This document shows positions 24,218-38,100 of a stretch of DNA of 64,000 nucleotides, in pieces. Source of the DNA: Bubalus kerabau (Eukaryota > Chordata > Mammalia > Artiodactyla > Bovidae); NCBI RefSeq assembly GCF_029407905.1, contig NC_073624.1, positions 110,918,001 through 110,982,000 of the forward strand. The letters run 5' to 3'. Position 1 is the first letter of the stretch. Every line of letters starts with the position of its first letter. The position numbers were made by a program, and so were the translations under genes. Under the pieces are notes generated by a model, which was given only the letters and a program-made list of their open reading frames with translations, ran no database searches and was not told the origin of the DNA.

Positions 24218-25037
24218 AAGTACTTATATTCTGATAAAATGGAAATGACAACTATATTAAAAAGCATTTTATAAATTCATTAATAAACTAAATGGTATGT
24301 TGATGACATACATGCTAACATAAATTCTACATAATTTAGCTAGGTATTTTCTAGATGAAATCTCAGAACTGAGAGGGTAAAGCAAAGTATGTTTATCTAT
24401 CAAGACCATCCCTGACATTTATCTGTTTACACAAATTTGCTCTATTGTGTGTGACCTCTACTTTTTATCTCAGTTGCAAATACTAGGTTTTGCCTGATTT
24501 CTCAGGTCTGGAATTACTGGTGCTAAGAATAGCTGGCATTTATTTAGCTGTGTATATAAATGATCTCCTTTATCCTATGATGCAGATACTCTTTTATCCC
24601 AATTTTACACATAATATAATGCAAAATACAGAAAATAATTTGCCTAAGGTAAGCTGGCCTATGAGAAGACGTGAAACCAGGCACTCTGGTTTTAGATGAT
24701 GCTTTTAGTACCATATTTTATTTCCTTACTTAGGCAGATGCTCTCCCGTGCTCTTTCAACCTCTGAAGGACTGGAATTCTGCTTCTGTCTATTTTGGAGT
24801 AAAGCCCACATGCTGCCAGGCATTCTACTTGCCCTGCTTGATGCTGGATTGTGACCTATTATGTATGGACATGATGACTCAGATGCTCTGCTTGCTGAAT
24901 TATTTGTGTATAGTTTATCACTGCACCTCAGTGGTATATCTCTCTGCCTGATTTTAGTCCCAAGACTCTCTTTATATCCTGACTTCCTCCTACACTTGCT
25001 GAACTCCTTCAAGATTATTAAAAACAACTCAGTTACA
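24218..25037. other. Non-coding sequence with MIR
   Basis: 24500-24690 resembles a sense MIR (ACACATAATATAATGCAAAATACAG around the conserved core). The 24692-25027 minus ORF has no recognisable domain and overlaps opposite-strand frames. Confidence 0.4.
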
Positions 25038-25101
25038 TGGTGCTGCTGCTGCTAAGTTGCTTCAGTCGTGTCCGACTCTGTGCGACCCCACAGACGGCAG
25101 C
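25038..25101 (-). mobile_element. Truncated Bov-A SINE
   Basis: CTG tract followed by 50 bases of the antisense Bov-A unit, ending at CACAGACGGCAG. Confidence 0.85.
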
Positions 25102-26300
25102 TAATGTGGAGTGAATATTGAGTTGCAATGGTAAAAACAGAAAGAAAAATTGAGAAATATTTTGTAGTTAAAGCCCAACAAATCTAAGTATTACATTTGA
25201 TACTGGATCGAAATTTAGAAATAAATGGAGATTCCAAAATTATGATTCTTATTTATTGGGAGGATGGAGGTGTCATACTCAGAAAATGGACACCATGAGG
25301 AGTTAGGAATAAAAAAAGGAAAGAAAGAAATTTGGTTTTGGCTACATTCAGTTTGAGAAAAAGGAGAAATACATGCAGAGTATCTTGACACGACCATGTT
25401 CACAAGTTCATCAATCACTCTGCAAGATATCATGATTTTTTCTTTTACTTTTTAAATATTTCATAGAGAGATCAAGTAGGAACTTCGTAAGTTGCACTAA
25501 AATCTACACAATATTCAGAAATTTCATTGTAAATTTCATTGTAATTATTAGACAAAGGCATAGATGATATCCACAAGTCATTTTACTACACTCAATAGAT
25601 AATGAATTTTAAAAAACACATCAAATACTCTCATTAAGGCAGAATCTGCTTTACAGATATATTCATCTCAAAAACTTTCAGTGTCAAATTTAAGAATACT
25701 GTTAATAATTTTTATTTGTGACTTTAATAACTTTAAAGTGAAATAAAAAAATCAGTCTAAAAGTTCCTGACTAATGATCTTAGGTCTTAACTGCAGGTAA
25801 TTTTTAGATGTCATAGTAAGTATCTTAGATGTTATAGCAAATATCTTAATACAGAATTCTATATTATAAATAAAGAGAGGTTTGAAGGAAGGTATTTTAA
25901 GATTTATTCCTGGTAATTAATGCATTAATATTTATAGAGCAAAAAATTTTTGTTTTCTTTGACTTTTTCTCATTCTCTCTTTGAGTTATTTAATTCAAAC
26001 ACTGAAATCCAATTCAACAGAAATTAATTAAAGGAGAATTATATTCTTTGCTATATCTTTAAAACTGAATGCCCTCAGATTCTGAAGGGGTTTAAACAAC
26101 ACTAGTATAATTTTGTGCTTTTTAAAATTTTCAAATATTATTCCAAATTTGTCAGTTTTACTATAACCTGGAAGTATCATAATAGTCCTAAAATCACATA
26201 TGAAAATAATCAAACGCAATGAAGAAATAACAGTTTTGAAAAGAAGTTCATTTTGCATTTAAGCTTTTCTGTAACTTCATAGGAATATAGAAGTGAAATG
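25102..26300. other. AT-rich non-coding sequence
   Basis: No gene or identifiable repeat. Confidence 0.4.
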
Positions 26301-27230
26301 CTTTTTTTTAATGTAGTTGACTTACAATATTATAATAGTTTCACTTGAATAACATAGTAATTCAATATATATTCTATTCCATGTGAAGTTATAAAATATT
26401 GACTATATTCCTTGTGCTTCACATTACATTCTTGTTTCTTATTTATTTTATTCACAGTAGTTTACATCTCTTAATCCCCTACCCCTATCTTGCCCCTTGC
26501 TGCTTTGCTCCCTCCAAAGCTAACCACTTTTTGTTCTCTGTATCTGCGTCTGCTTCTGTTTTGTTATATTCTATTTATTTTTATTTTCACATTCCACATA
26601 TAAGTGAAAACATATATTATTTGTCTTTCTTTGTCTGACTTATTTCACTAATCATAATACTCTCCAGGCCCATCCATGTTGCTGCAAATGGCAAAATTTC
26701 ATTCCTTTTTATGACTGAGTAGTGTTTCATTGTGTGTGTGTGTGTGTGTGTGTGTGCATATATCTTGCTTCTTCCTTTTCCATTCATCTTTGAGGGATAC
26801 TCTTAGTGTCAACTGAGGGACACTTCAGTTGCTTCTGTATCTTGGTTATTATAAATAATGCTGCAATAAGCACTGGGATTCATATATCTTTTTGAATTAG
26901 TGTTTTGGTTTTCTTCAGATGTAAACCCAAGAGAAGAGTTGCTGGATTATCTGGCAGCTCTATTTTTAATTCTTTGAGGAAGTTCCATGATGCTTTTCGT
27001 TATGGCCGCAACAATTTACATTCCCATCAACAGTGCACTTTTCTCCGTATCCTTTCCAACACTTGTTATTTGTTGCATTTTTGATGATGGCCATTCAAAC
27101 AGATGCGAAAGGATATCTTGCGACTTTGATTTTCATCTCCCTGGTGATTAGTGATGTTGAACATCATTCCATGTGCCTACTGGCCATCTGTCTTCTTCAG
27201 AAAAATGCCTATTCAGGCCTTCTGCATTTT
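26301..27230 (-). mobile_element. Old L1 (L1MA-like) 3' region
   Basis: Antisense sequence with the usual order: 3' end (ATGTAGTTGACTTACAATATT), CTTATTTCACTAATCATAATA, then the reverse of the ORF2 C-terminus (TGCTGGATTATCTGGCAGCTC, GGCCATTCAAACAGATG). Contains a (TG)n expansion at 26731-26756. Confidence 0.8.
26731..26756 (+). repeat. (TG)13 microsatellite
   Basis: Perfect TG repeat within the old L1. Confidence 0.9.
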
Positions 27231-27274
27231 AAAAGTAAGATACTTGTTACATGTTTCTAGGGTCAAAACAATTT

Positions 27275-27308
27275 TTTTTTCCTCTCTCTCTCTCTACACA
27301 CACACACA
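27275..27308 (+). repeat. (CT)n/(CA)n compound microsatellite
   Basis: TCTCTCTCTCTCT followed by ACACACACACACA. Confidence 0.85.
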
Positions 27309-27454
27309 AACTGTGGGTCTATGGTTTGAAAAGTACCATATAATAATTGATATTTATAGCTGTAAACTGATATTTATAATGATATTTATAACTGAGTCCC
27401 ATACTACTGATGAATCATCTGATGAAAAGATATGTAATAAATATTTTGGGATGA

Positions 27455-27600
27455 ATGAATATTAGAATGTAAACTCCATGAGCACAAGTTTGTTTTGTCT
27501 TGTTTTGCTTATTCATTGCTACATTCTCAGCATATACAACATTGTCTGGAATATCATAGATGCTTAATAAAGCATACACAGGATGAAAGGAATTAAATTT
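27455..27600 (+). mobile_element. L2 LINE 3' end
   Basis: AATGTAAACTCCATGAGCAC, then a Cys/Thr-rich middle and GCTTAATAAAGCATACACAGG, the standard L2 3' order. Highly diverged. Confidence 0.6.
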
Positions 27601-28877
27601 ATAAATAAAAGGTAATAACAGGGAAAATTATCTGAGCACAAAAATGTATTTCGGGCTACTTGGATTAACACTGCCCTCCAATCCCTATGTTCTTAATTCT
27701 CAAACAAGTATCAAGTCACACCTTGGATTTCTAACTTAATTTCTTGTTCTTCCTCTCCTGTATTTATTTTCATATAAAATTAACATAATGTCAAAAGATC
27801 TTTACACCAAATGTCTTTTGGTTTTTTCATCACTAAAGCTTTAGGGTCACCTATTTGAATAAGTTAATAGTTTCATGTCTGATAATTTAGATGTCTCACT
27901 CCTCTGTGCACAGGTCATTCTCTCAGTCAGATGATCTTTCTCATTATTTAACCCTTTTCTCTGCTTCTCTCATGCCCCAAATAAATTCTGTATATTTGTT
28001 CAAGTTATGTACTCATTCTTTCCCTTAGACTTTCCTATTGTAACTCATAAGGAACAGTTAAAATCAAATTCATATTTACTTGAGACATTACTAGTTTGAT
28101 CTGCATAAATTTTTATTGGCTTATAATTTTGCTTTTTCATGCTTAAGTCCCTTGTGATTTTGTCTTATTTCTCCCTTAAGGGGCCAAGGACTGAGGCACC
28201 CCAGTTTTCTCTTTGCATTGTTCATATTAAGTAATATAATGTCAACATTCGATATATACTTGTTCTGTGAAAAATTTCTTGGTGTAGTCCTTCCTTTTCA
28301 TTACTTATATAGAATGGGGAAGGGGAAAACACCTGAAAATGGCAACAATATCCAAATAATAGTGATGTGAACACATTAGAAAAGGTATAGTTTTGAAGAG
28401 TATATTTATGTACTAGTTGGGCTAAAAGAATAGCAACTATTTCAGATGTATGACAGAGGGAAAAAAGGCATAGGAAATTGTGATGATTTTTCACATTTCT
28501 ATTAGGTGTTGACATGGCCACTTCTGCTCATATTCCATGAACAGAAACAAGTAACATGACAAGGTCTGTGTCAGAATGGAAGGGATACATACTCCTTCCA
28601 CAAAGGGCAGTAAAATGATCATTGCAACAGGTAGTGATTTATAATCTTCTTCAGGGAATATTGTGAATAATAGCGAACAGTAGTAAAATATACCATGATA
28701 TGTTTTACAGTAAAGTAACAAGATTTGTTTTCCTGTCCCAAACAACAACAACAAAAAAAACAAGTCTTAATAATATATTGTCATCATATATAAACTCAAG
28801 TCTCTGCAAGTTATAAAGATTATACAAATAGTGTATAAAACTAATGGGTATTTATTTAAATAATATACTATAAACAA
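27601..28877. other. Non-coding sequence
   Basis: No gene recognised. The minus-strand ORFs 28222-28521 and 28491-28763 have no known motif. Confidence 0.4.
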
Positions 28878-28885
28878 CTCTGATT

Positions 28886-29121
28886 GGGCTTCTCAAGTGG
28901 TGCTAGTGATAAAGAACCCACCGGCCAATGCAGGAAACACAAGAGATGCGGGTTCCATTCTGGGTTGGAAAGATTCCCTGGTGGAGGGCCTGGCAAGCCA
29001 CTCCAGTATTCTTGCTTGGAGAAACCCATGGACAAAGGAGCCTGATGGGCTATGGTCCATAAGATCACAAAGAGTCTCAGACATTACTGAAGTGACTTAG
29101 CATGCACACACACAAATATAG
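28886..29121 (+). mobile_element. Bov-tA SINE
   Basis: Head GGGCTTCTCAAGTGGTGCTA to tail CATTACTGAAGTGACTTAGC, then a CA-rich tail. Duplication CTCTGATT at 28878-28885 and 29122-29129. Confidence 0.92.
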
Positions 29122-29168
29122 CTCTGATTATTAGTATTTTAATATTAGTATTAATGCTAATATTAAAA

Positions 29169-29577
29169 TGAGAGTTGGACTATAAAGAAAGCTGAGCGCC
29201 AAAGAATTGATGCTTTTGAACTGTGGTGCTGGAGAAGAGACTCTTTTGAGAGTCCCTTGGACTGCAAGGAGATCCAACCAGTCCATCCTAGAGGAAATCA
29301 GTCCTGAATATTCATTGCAAGGACTGATGGTGAAGCTGAAACTCCAATACTTTGGCCACTTTATACGAAGAACTGACTCATTGGAAAAGACCCTGATGCT
29401 GGGAAAGACTGAAGGCGGGAGGAGAAGGGGATGACAGAGGATGAGTTGATTGGATGGCATGATCGACTCAATGGACATGAGTTTGAGCAAGCTCATAGAG
29501 TTGGTGATGGACAGGGAAGCCTGGCGTGCTGCAGTACGTGGGGTCGCAAAGAGTCAGACATGACTGAACTGAACTGA
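29169..29577 (+). mobile_element. BovB LINE 3' fragment
   Basis: 5'-truncated; begins at GAGAGTTGGACTATAAAG and ends GACATGACTGAACTGAACTG. Frame broken. Confidence 0.92.
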
Positions 29578-29654
29578 ATTAATATTTTGATCTCTGATTG
29601 CCTCAAGAATCTCATATTATAAATATTCACCTCAAATAAATGCACTTATGCATA

Positions 29655-29858
29655 CACCCTGGTGGCTCAGAGGGTAAAGAATCTGCTGCATTGTAGGAAA
29701 CTTGGGTTTGATCCATAAGTTGGGAAGATTTCCTGGAGAAGGGAATGGCTACCCACTTCAGTATTCTTGCCTGGAGAATTCCATAGACAGAGAAGTCTGG
29801 TAGGCTGTCATCCCTGGGGTCACAAAGAGTCAGACATGACTGAGTGACTTTCACTTTC
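29655..29858 (+). mobile_element. Bov-tA SINE
   Basis: Diverged head (CCCTGGTGGCTCAGAGGG) and complete tail ending GACTGAGTGACTTTCACTTT. Confidence 0.9.
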
Positions 29859-29929
29859 ATTCATATACATGCAAATTTTGGATACAATTTTGAGATTCTG
29901 GAATTTTCTAATGCCCAATTAATCACCAC

Positions 29930-31200
29930 CTAGAGCTCTACTGACTCCAAAGAAAGGAACTTTTATAATATCTTTTCAGCTTCCTTCCATCTCTTTCATA
30001 CCATTAGTAGCTACATTTCTTGGATGGCCACTATTTCAATCTGTAATCTTCTTAAGCCATTGTGATTTTTTTTCTGCAATTCCACTTCAGTAAAACTCCC
30101 CTTGTTAAATATTCTAGTAATGTCTGTTGCTAAATCTACAGAACATTTTCCAGTTTTTACCTTACTTGATTTCTCAGTCATATTTGACATTGGTGACCAC
30201 TCAGCCCTTCCTCAAATGTTTGTTCTCTTTCCCTGGTATCCATGACATGTGTGTGTGTGCGCGCGCACGCACTTATATTCAGCCATGTTCAACTCTTTGC
30301 GACCCTGGGGACTGCAGCCCGCCAGATTCCTTTGTTCATGGTATTCTCTAGGTAAGAATACCGGAATGGGTTGCTATTCCCTTCTCCAGGGGATCTTCCT
30401 GACCCAAGGATTTAACCTGGGTCTCCTGAATTGCAGGCAGATTCTTTACCACTGAGCCGTAAGGGAAGCACCATCTGTGACATATACTCACCTAATTTCC
30501 TCCCTTGTCTCTGCCTAACTTGTTAGGATTATTTCTTAAATATTTGTATTTATTGAGGTTCTATGACTCCACCCTCATCTTGTCTAATTCTATACACTCT
30601 TCATTGTCAATACTGTTTACTTTCATTGTTGCAAATGTCACCAATGATTCTCAAACATTTATCATTGGCCCGGGTTTCTCATTTGATAGATTATCTTTTT
30701 CAGCTCTTTTTTAGTATCTCTTAATTGGACGGCTCACAGTCAGATAACAAAATTCAACATGATCAAAAGTGAATTCACTCTGTTTTCACTGAAAATACTC
30801 CTGCCTCTTTCATACCCCCTTGAAGGATGGTTCCAACGTCATATCTTAACCATAGCTTGTTTTGTTCCCAATTTTTACCCTTTTCCTTCCAAAATGTGCT
30901 CTAACTTTTCTTGATTTAAAACTTTACTAGACTTTGCATTCCCCTCGATACATTTTAAGCTCTTTAATAAGATTTACATGTTCTTTCACACATGGTCCCA
31001 GCTTAGATTTCCATTCACTTCTGTCAGTCTAAGCCCGTCTTATCTCTGTACAGCAGCCAAATTGGCACTTTCTCCTGTTTCCTATGCAATCTATAGATTA
31101 TCTGCCTCTGCTTACTTGCCCTTGCTGTTACATTTTCACACTATTCATTCACAGATTTATTTAGAAAATACTTCTCATCCTGGTCTTCCACAAGTAGATT
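29930..31200 (+). mobile_element. L2 LINE, ORF region, interrupted by a SINE
   Basis: Decayed L2 coding sequence in sense: the stretch near 30155-30205 corresponds to the LDLSAAFDTVDH-type RT block, and 30590-30660 and 30725-30780 follow in the expected L2 order. A Bov-tA sits at about 30266-30470. No frame is open. Confidence 0.55.
30266..30470 (-). mobile_element. Bov-tA SINE
   Basis: Antisense tail next to a TG/CG run (30249-30270) and head ending ACTGAGCCGTAAGGGAAGC. Confidence 0.9.
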
Positions 31201-32083
31201 AGATGGTTACTTGCTATGCTCCTACATCACTTCCATTATATCTCATCATATTGTGTGACTCCTGACTCCCTACACAGCCAGTTCCAAGATGATGCATGGA
31301 CACCTAAAATTATGAATGAAACCTTTATTTACAAATGTATAATATTATAACTTAAGTTTCAGTCCCAAAGACCCATTTTACAACTTCAAAACTCTAAAAT
31401 TCACTGGGAAAGCAAATGCAAATAAAGCACTGATGTATGCAGCAATAGTTATTTACTAACCATGGTGAAATGATTACTAAAATAAATTGAGTTACACAAT
31501 ATGCCAGTTTGCATAATTTCAAGATTACTCAAAGGGATCTTAGCGACACTTTAACACCAGCTTGCCGGAGTCCACTTTATGGTTTCCCTGTGTAAATCCA
31601 AGTTGGGCCTAGTTACAGCTTGGCACTGTTTGACGATACTTGTCTTTCACAACATATGTATCTGTGAGATGATTTTGCATTCTGTGACTGAAGGAGATTT
31701 CAGAGAGCATCCAGGAGGATGGCCCTTGGTTAGTATCAGGGATTTTTGTTGCTGCTGTTATTGCTGGTTTTAGTTAGTTTGTTGTTGTTGTTGTGAGCCT
31801 AATCCAGAGAGTTAACACTGGAAAAATATAAAGATCCCCAAATTTCCCTTCCCACTTCCCAAGACAAAGTGTCATATGAGACATCACCCTGAGGTAATGG
31901 TAGCCTCCAAGTACATTACCAGCAAATGATATCAGAGGTCACGGGATAGAAAAGCTCACAAAACAAAATACTCAAAATCATTCATTTTATCAAGTCTATT
32001 AAAAACACACCAAAGCAAGGGAAAAGAGATAAGATATATTAACCCACATAGGATAAGGTGCAGTGGGAAAGATCACACTATTT
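31201..32083. other. Non-coding sequence
   Basis: No gene recognised. A short (GTT)n tract lies at about 31779-31792. Confidence 0.4.
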
Positions 32084-32092
32084 GAATGCTGG

Positions 32093-32225
32093 GATGCTGC
32101 TGCTGCTAAATCGCTTCAGTCGTGTCCAACTCTGTACGACCTCATAGACGGCAGCCCACCAGGCTCCTCCATCCATGGGATTTTCCAGGCAAGAGTACTG
32201 GAGTGGGGTGCCATTGCCTTCTCCG
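32093..32225 (-). mobile_element. Monomeric Bov-A SINE
   Basis: CTG tail and a single antisense Bov-A unit ending CCATTGCCTTCTCC. Duplication GAATGCTGG at 32084-32092 and 32226-32234. One unit instead of the usual dimer. Confidence 0.92.
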
Positions 32226-32234
32226 GAATGCTGG

Positions 32235-33855
32235 TTATCTATGTTCAGATGTCCTCTTCCTTCTTCTGCCGTATCAACTGCACTGACTGACGATGTGGTT
32301 ATAAAGGCCAGAGATAAAGTCTGAGCTGGTGCCAAAGTGCCAAAAGATGCTCTGGGTAAATGACACACACTTGTTCTACTAGAGAGATGCAGGGATGAAT
32401 ACACCTGGCCAATAGCTCTAGCTTCCAATTAGCCTAATGAATAGCTAGGGATTTTATATGGTTACTTGAGCAGACGACATAAAGGGTCACAACTGAAGTC
32501 ACCAATGGGTGGCCAAATAAAGACTTCATGAAAGATAATTCTCATGTGTATCTTGTGTATCTATATCTTTCTCAAGCCTACATTTGTATTCATTTTGTGA
32601 ATCTTTAAACTACATCAAAAATGAGGATTACCCATATCTGTTATTTTCATCATTTAAGCTTGCACATGTCCTGAAGTAGTGAGCATTAAGGTAAAGCTCA
32701 TTTTCACATTGGTGATTATTATTTTCTAAGGATTTCTCATCCAAAGAATAGCAGTGATCACTGATCTCAACTTCATGCAGTTTATTTGTGCTGCCAATTG
32801 ATTCAAAGAAATAACTGGATTAGTATCAGTGATACCAATGATCAAAGTAGGTAGGTAATCATGACTAAGTCTGAGTCAAGTTCTGGAAGATTTATATTTA
32901 ATAGGAGGCGTCAAAAAGTAGATATCAAAATTGAACCAGTGCCTGCTTAGTTTCTTTAGGTACTTGAGCTAGAAAACCCAGGAATTAGTGTTACTATATG
33001 CATCTGTAAGAATGGAGTTATATCAGAACTCTCAGCATAAAATTCCATGATTCCACAATTCTAAAGCAAGGCTCCCTGAATTGGAGTAGCAGCAAAAATT
33101 AAAATCTTTCCTCTCTAGATAATAAAACAACTACTGGATGCATTTAGAATGTTTCTTTTAATATTTTCCCTCACAGTAGTCTAAAGAGTAACGTAAGATA
33201 ATTTTTCCCCATGAAATGTTATTTTTTCCTTAAAAAGGAAAAAATGTTATTTCATAAGGCATCAGTATTCTAATTTATTTGTTTTCAGTGCCCTTATATT
33301 GCTCTTCGATTTGATGTTACATAGTACTGAATGATGCAAAATAAAGTTCTCTGAAACCTGTCTTCTCTTATCATATTTTGACTTCAAAAAATAAAAATTT
33401 TTGCTCTGCTACAACACTAAGATTCCTTAGTTATAAATTTAAATCCCTGTGACTATTTGTCAAATTGCTATATATTGTAATAATCTCATATAAATGCATA
33501 GATAAAGGCTGATTGATGTAGCCTCGCAAAAAATTTATCTTGGTAGAATTGATACTCATATATTTGTGTGGAAGCACAAGAGTCAGCAACTATGTGTTTA
33601 AATAACTTTCATATTCTTCAGTTTGCTCTTTTAGACAGGTTAAAAGAAAAACGTGTAGGATAAACACAAGATACATGAAACCTCTATAATAAACAATGCT
33701 AACTGTGAGAGAACTGGGTACTGGCTGTTATGACCATTGACCCCAATTAATTGCATTTTTTAAATATACACATAACAGAAAGTTTAAACATAACATATTG
33801 TTCACATACTTTTTATTTCCACTGTCACTTTCACAAACAGTATGTGAGAGAAACT
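32235..33855. other. AT-rich non-coding sequence
   Basis: No gene or repeat recognised. Confidence 0.4.
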
Positions 33856-34215
33856 GGCTAAGTTTTTACCAAAAGGCTCTTCATTCTTTTTCCAGCCTTA
33901 AGGATAGACTGTCTTCCCAGGCTCTCTTGTAATTGAATGCTGCCATGTGAGTTATTCTTACCAGTGGCAAAAGAAAAAAGTATGTGTCATTTCTGGACCA
34001 AGGGTTTTAGAAATGGTGTGCTTATTTCTCCCATTTTTTGGACCACGAAGGTTCAAAACCCAAAGAAATGGTAGATATCAGACAAGGACCCTAAATTATT
34101 GCATGGACGCGAGTAGCCCACTGACCAATTCTTACCTTGGAATATTGAAAGAGTAAAAAATAAAGTTCACTTGAGTTTGTGACCCATTATTTATTTGGTA
34201 TTGTTTTATTGCTCG
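33856..34215 (+). mobile_element. Possible old LTR (MaLR-type) or other medium-reiterated repeat
   Basis: Block order (TCCAGCCTTAAGGATAGACTG, TGCTGCCATGTGAGTTATTC, CATTTCTGGACCAAGGG, then AAAATAAAGTTCACTTGAG followed by GTTTGTGACCCATT) resembles a mammalian LTR with an AATAAA-type signal. It has no coding part. The family is uncertain. Confidence 0.35.
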
Positions 34216-35195
34216 CTCTAAATTATACAGCATAATAATATTATGTGGTCTTGTTTAATGGAAATAAATTCATGTTCTCACAAAACTATAGGTAGGTAAA
34301 GTGTATGGTGGAAGTTATTTATATTATCAATCTAAGCCATGTTAAATTTTAAATTCAACAGTAAGCATAAGAAAATGCAATTTAATTGTTTCAATAATGC
34401 TAGCATTAATATATATAAAAATATGAATAATATTCATAATAGTTAATAAAGTGTTGTGAATATAGGCAAACTATTTTCATAAATGGTAAACTCTATAGCT
34501 GAAATGATGTGACACTGAAATTAAAATGTCTATTACAACTGTAAATATTTGCTTTACTTTGCATCAAAATTATATTTGAATTTAAAAGACAACTTACTGC
34601 AACTTCCTCAGTCTTTGCTACTGTCATGGCCATACTTTAATTACTCATTTTCTTTGGTGCCTGATCTTAGCACACTTTATCTTGACATACAAAACCATCA
34701 TTGGTCTAAATAGAACAAATGCTTATTATTATTATTATGCTATTATGTTACTAATATACCATGTGATACTTGGAATATCCAAAGAGATGGAAGGGCTGGC
34801 CACCACAGCAAACATGAGAGTAGCTGTATGACATGCTGCCCTTGAAAGAACATATAGACAAAAAAATGGTATTTGAAATAAAATATGCAGAATAAGTGTG
34901 GTTAGTGACACTGTATGCCTCTATGAATTACTTTTTTTCATTGAAGGTAGGCACTAAAATTAATGAAAGAGGTGGGTTCCACTACTTCTGCCTAAATGTA
35001 ATTAACTTCTTAGAAGATAAGCATATTTTATCTTAACCATTGTTCCTTGGCTTTCAAACACCAGTAGGAGTAGAAGATAACCTCAGCATAATAATTAGTT
35101 TTATATTTGTGTGGGAGACTTTTTGCCTTAAACATAAAATATCAGTTGTTTTCTTGTTCTGTAATCATACTGTTCCCAAATTTCTTCAGATTTAC
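34216..35195. other. AT-rich non-coding sequence
   Basis: Contains TTA-type simple repeat near 34722-34738. No gene recognised. Confidence 0.4.
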
Positions 35196-38100
35196 TTAGT
35201 GTTCTCAAAGTGGGATTCCTGACCGAGCAGTATTCTATTACCTGGGAACTTATTAGAAATGCAAATTCTCTAGCCATACCACAGATTTGTGGTGGTTGTT
35301 CAGTTCAGTTGTGTCAGATTCTTTGTGATCCAATGGATTTACAGCAAGCCAGGATTCCATCTTTCATCATCTCCTAGAGTTTGCTCAAACTCATGTCCAT
35401 GGAGTCAATGATACTAGCCAACTCTCGCATCCTCTGTTGCCCCCTTCTCCTCCTGCTCTCAATCTTTCCCAGCATCAGGGTCTTTTCCAGTGAGTTGGCT
35501 TTTCCTATCCGGTGGCCAAAGTTTTGGAGCTTCAGCTTTAGTATCAGTGCTTCCAGTGAATATTCAGGGTTGATTTCCTTTAGGATTGACTGACTGGTTT
35601 GATATGCCTGCTGTCCAAGGGACTCCAACACCACAGTTCAAAAGCATTAATTCTTTGGTGCTCAGCCTTCTTTATGGTCCAACTCTCATATCTATACATG
35701 ACTACTGGAAAAACCATAGCTTTGACTATAGGAACCTTTGTTGGCAAAGTGATATCTCTGCTTTAAAACATGCTGTCTAGGTTTGTCAGAGCTTTTCTTC
35801 TAAGGATTAAGCGGCTTTTAATTTTGTGAGTGAAGTCACAGTCCCCAGTGATTTTGGATCCCAAGAAAATAAAGTCTGTCACTGTTTCCACTGTTTCCCC
35901 ATCTATTTGCCATGAAGTGATGGGACCGGATGCCACGATCTTCATTTTTGAGTGTTGAATTTTAAGCCAGCTTTTTCGCTCTCCTCTTTCATCTTCATCA
36001 AAATGCTTTTTAGTTCCTCTTCACTATCTGCCATTAGGGTGGTATGATCTGCATTTCTGAGGTTATTGATATTTCTCGGAGCAATCTTGATTCCAGCTTG
36101 TGATTCATCTAGTCTGGTATTTCCCATGATATACCCTGCATATAAGTTAAATAAGTAAGGGTGACAATACACAGCCTTGACATATTCCTTTCCCAATTTG
36201 GAACAAGTCAGTTGTTCCATGTCCAGTTCTAACTGTTGCTTCTTTACCTCAATACAGATTTCTCAGGAGGCAGGTAAGATGGTCTGATATTCCCATCTCT
36301 TGAAGAATTTTCCACAGTTTGCTGTGATCCACACAGTCAAAGGCTTAAGTGTAGTCAATGAGGCAGAAGTAGATGTTTTTCTGGAACTCATTTGCTTTTT
36401 CTATGATCCAACAGATGTTGGCACTTTGATTTCTCGTTCCTTTGCCTTTTCTAAATCTAGCATGTACATCTGGAAGTTCTTGGTTCACATACTGTTGAAG
36501 CCTAGCTTAAAAGATTTTGAGCATTAGCTTCCTAGCATGTGAAATGAGCTCAATTGTACAGTAGTTAAAATGTTCGTTGGCATTGCCCTTCTTGGGACTA
36601 GACTGAAAACTGACCTTTTCCAGTCCTGTGGCTATTGCTGAATTTTCCAAGTTTGCTGGCATAATGAATGCAGCACATTAACAGCATCATCTTTTAGGAC
36701 CTGAAATAACAGCTGGAATTCCATCACCTCCACTAGCTTTGTTTGTAGTAATGCTTCCTAAGGCCCACTTGACTTCACACTCCAGGATGTCTGGTTCTAG
36801 GTGAATGATCACACCATCGTGGTTATCTGGGTCATTAAGACCTTTTTTGTATAGTTCTTCTGTGTTTTCTACTTTTTTAAAAATCTCTTTTGCTTCTGTT
36901 AAGTCCTAACTGTTTCTGTCTTTTATTATACCCATCTTTGCATGAAATATTTCCTTGGTATATCTAATTTTCTTGATGAGATCTGTAGTCTTTCCCATTC
37001 TATTGTTTTCTTCTGTTTCTTTGCATTGTTCACTTAAGAAGGCTTTCTTATCTTGCCTTGCAATTCTCTGGAACTCTGCATTTAGTTGGCTGTATCTTTC
37101 CCTTTCTTCTTTGCCTTTCGTTTCTTTTGTCAGCTATTTGTAAGGCCTCCTCAGACAACTACTTTGCCTTCTTGCATTTTTCCCCCCCTTGGGGATGCTT
37201 TTGGTTACTGCCTCCTATACAATGGTATGAACCTCTGTCCATAGTTCTTCAGGCACTCTATCAGGTCTAACCTCTTGAATCTATTTGTCACTTCCACAGT
37301 ATAATCAAAAGGGATTTGATTTAGGTCATACCTGAATGGCCTAGTGGTTTTCCCTAGTTTCTTTATGTCTGAATTTCACAATAAGGAGCTCATCATGATC
37401 TGAGCCACAGTCAGCTCCAGGTCTTGTTTTTGCTGACTGTATGGAGCTTCTCCATCTTTGGCTACAAAGAATATAATCAATCTGATTTTGGTAGTGCCCA
37501 TCTGATGATGTCCATATGTAGAGTTCTCTCTTGAGTTGTTGAAAGAGGGTTTTTGCTATGACCAGTGCATTCTCTTGGCAAAACTCTGTTAGCCTTTGCC
37601 CTGCTTCATTTTGTACTTCAAGACCAACCTTGCCCGTTAGTACACGTATCTCTTCACTTTCTACTTTTGTACTCCAATTCTCTATGATGAAAAGGACATC
37701 TTTTTTGGTGTTAGTTCTAGAAAGTCTTATAGGTCTTCATAGAACCAGTCAAATTCAGTTTCATTTGCCTATTTATCCATAGACTTGGATTACTGTGATG
37801 CTGAATGGCTTGCCTAGGAAATGAACTGAGATCATTTTGTCATTTCTGAGACTTCACCCAAGTACTGCATTTCAGACTCTTTTGTTGACTATGAGGGCTA
37901 CTCCTTTTCTTCTAAGGGATTCTTCCCCAGAGTAGTAGATACAAGGGTCATCTGAATTAAATTTGCCCATTCCTGTCCATTTTGGTTCATTTGATTCCTA
38001 AAATGTTGATGTTCACTCTTGCCATCTCCTGTTTGACCACTTCCAGTGCACCTTGGTTCATGAACCTAACATTCCAGGTTCTTACGCAGTATTGTTCTTT

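Noticed and set aside
33856..34215. Endogenous retrovirus
   Set aside because: At most a solitary old LTR-like segment; no gag, pol or env-like frame lies nearby. The reverse transcriptase frames in the window belong to non-LTR elements (BovB, L1, L2).
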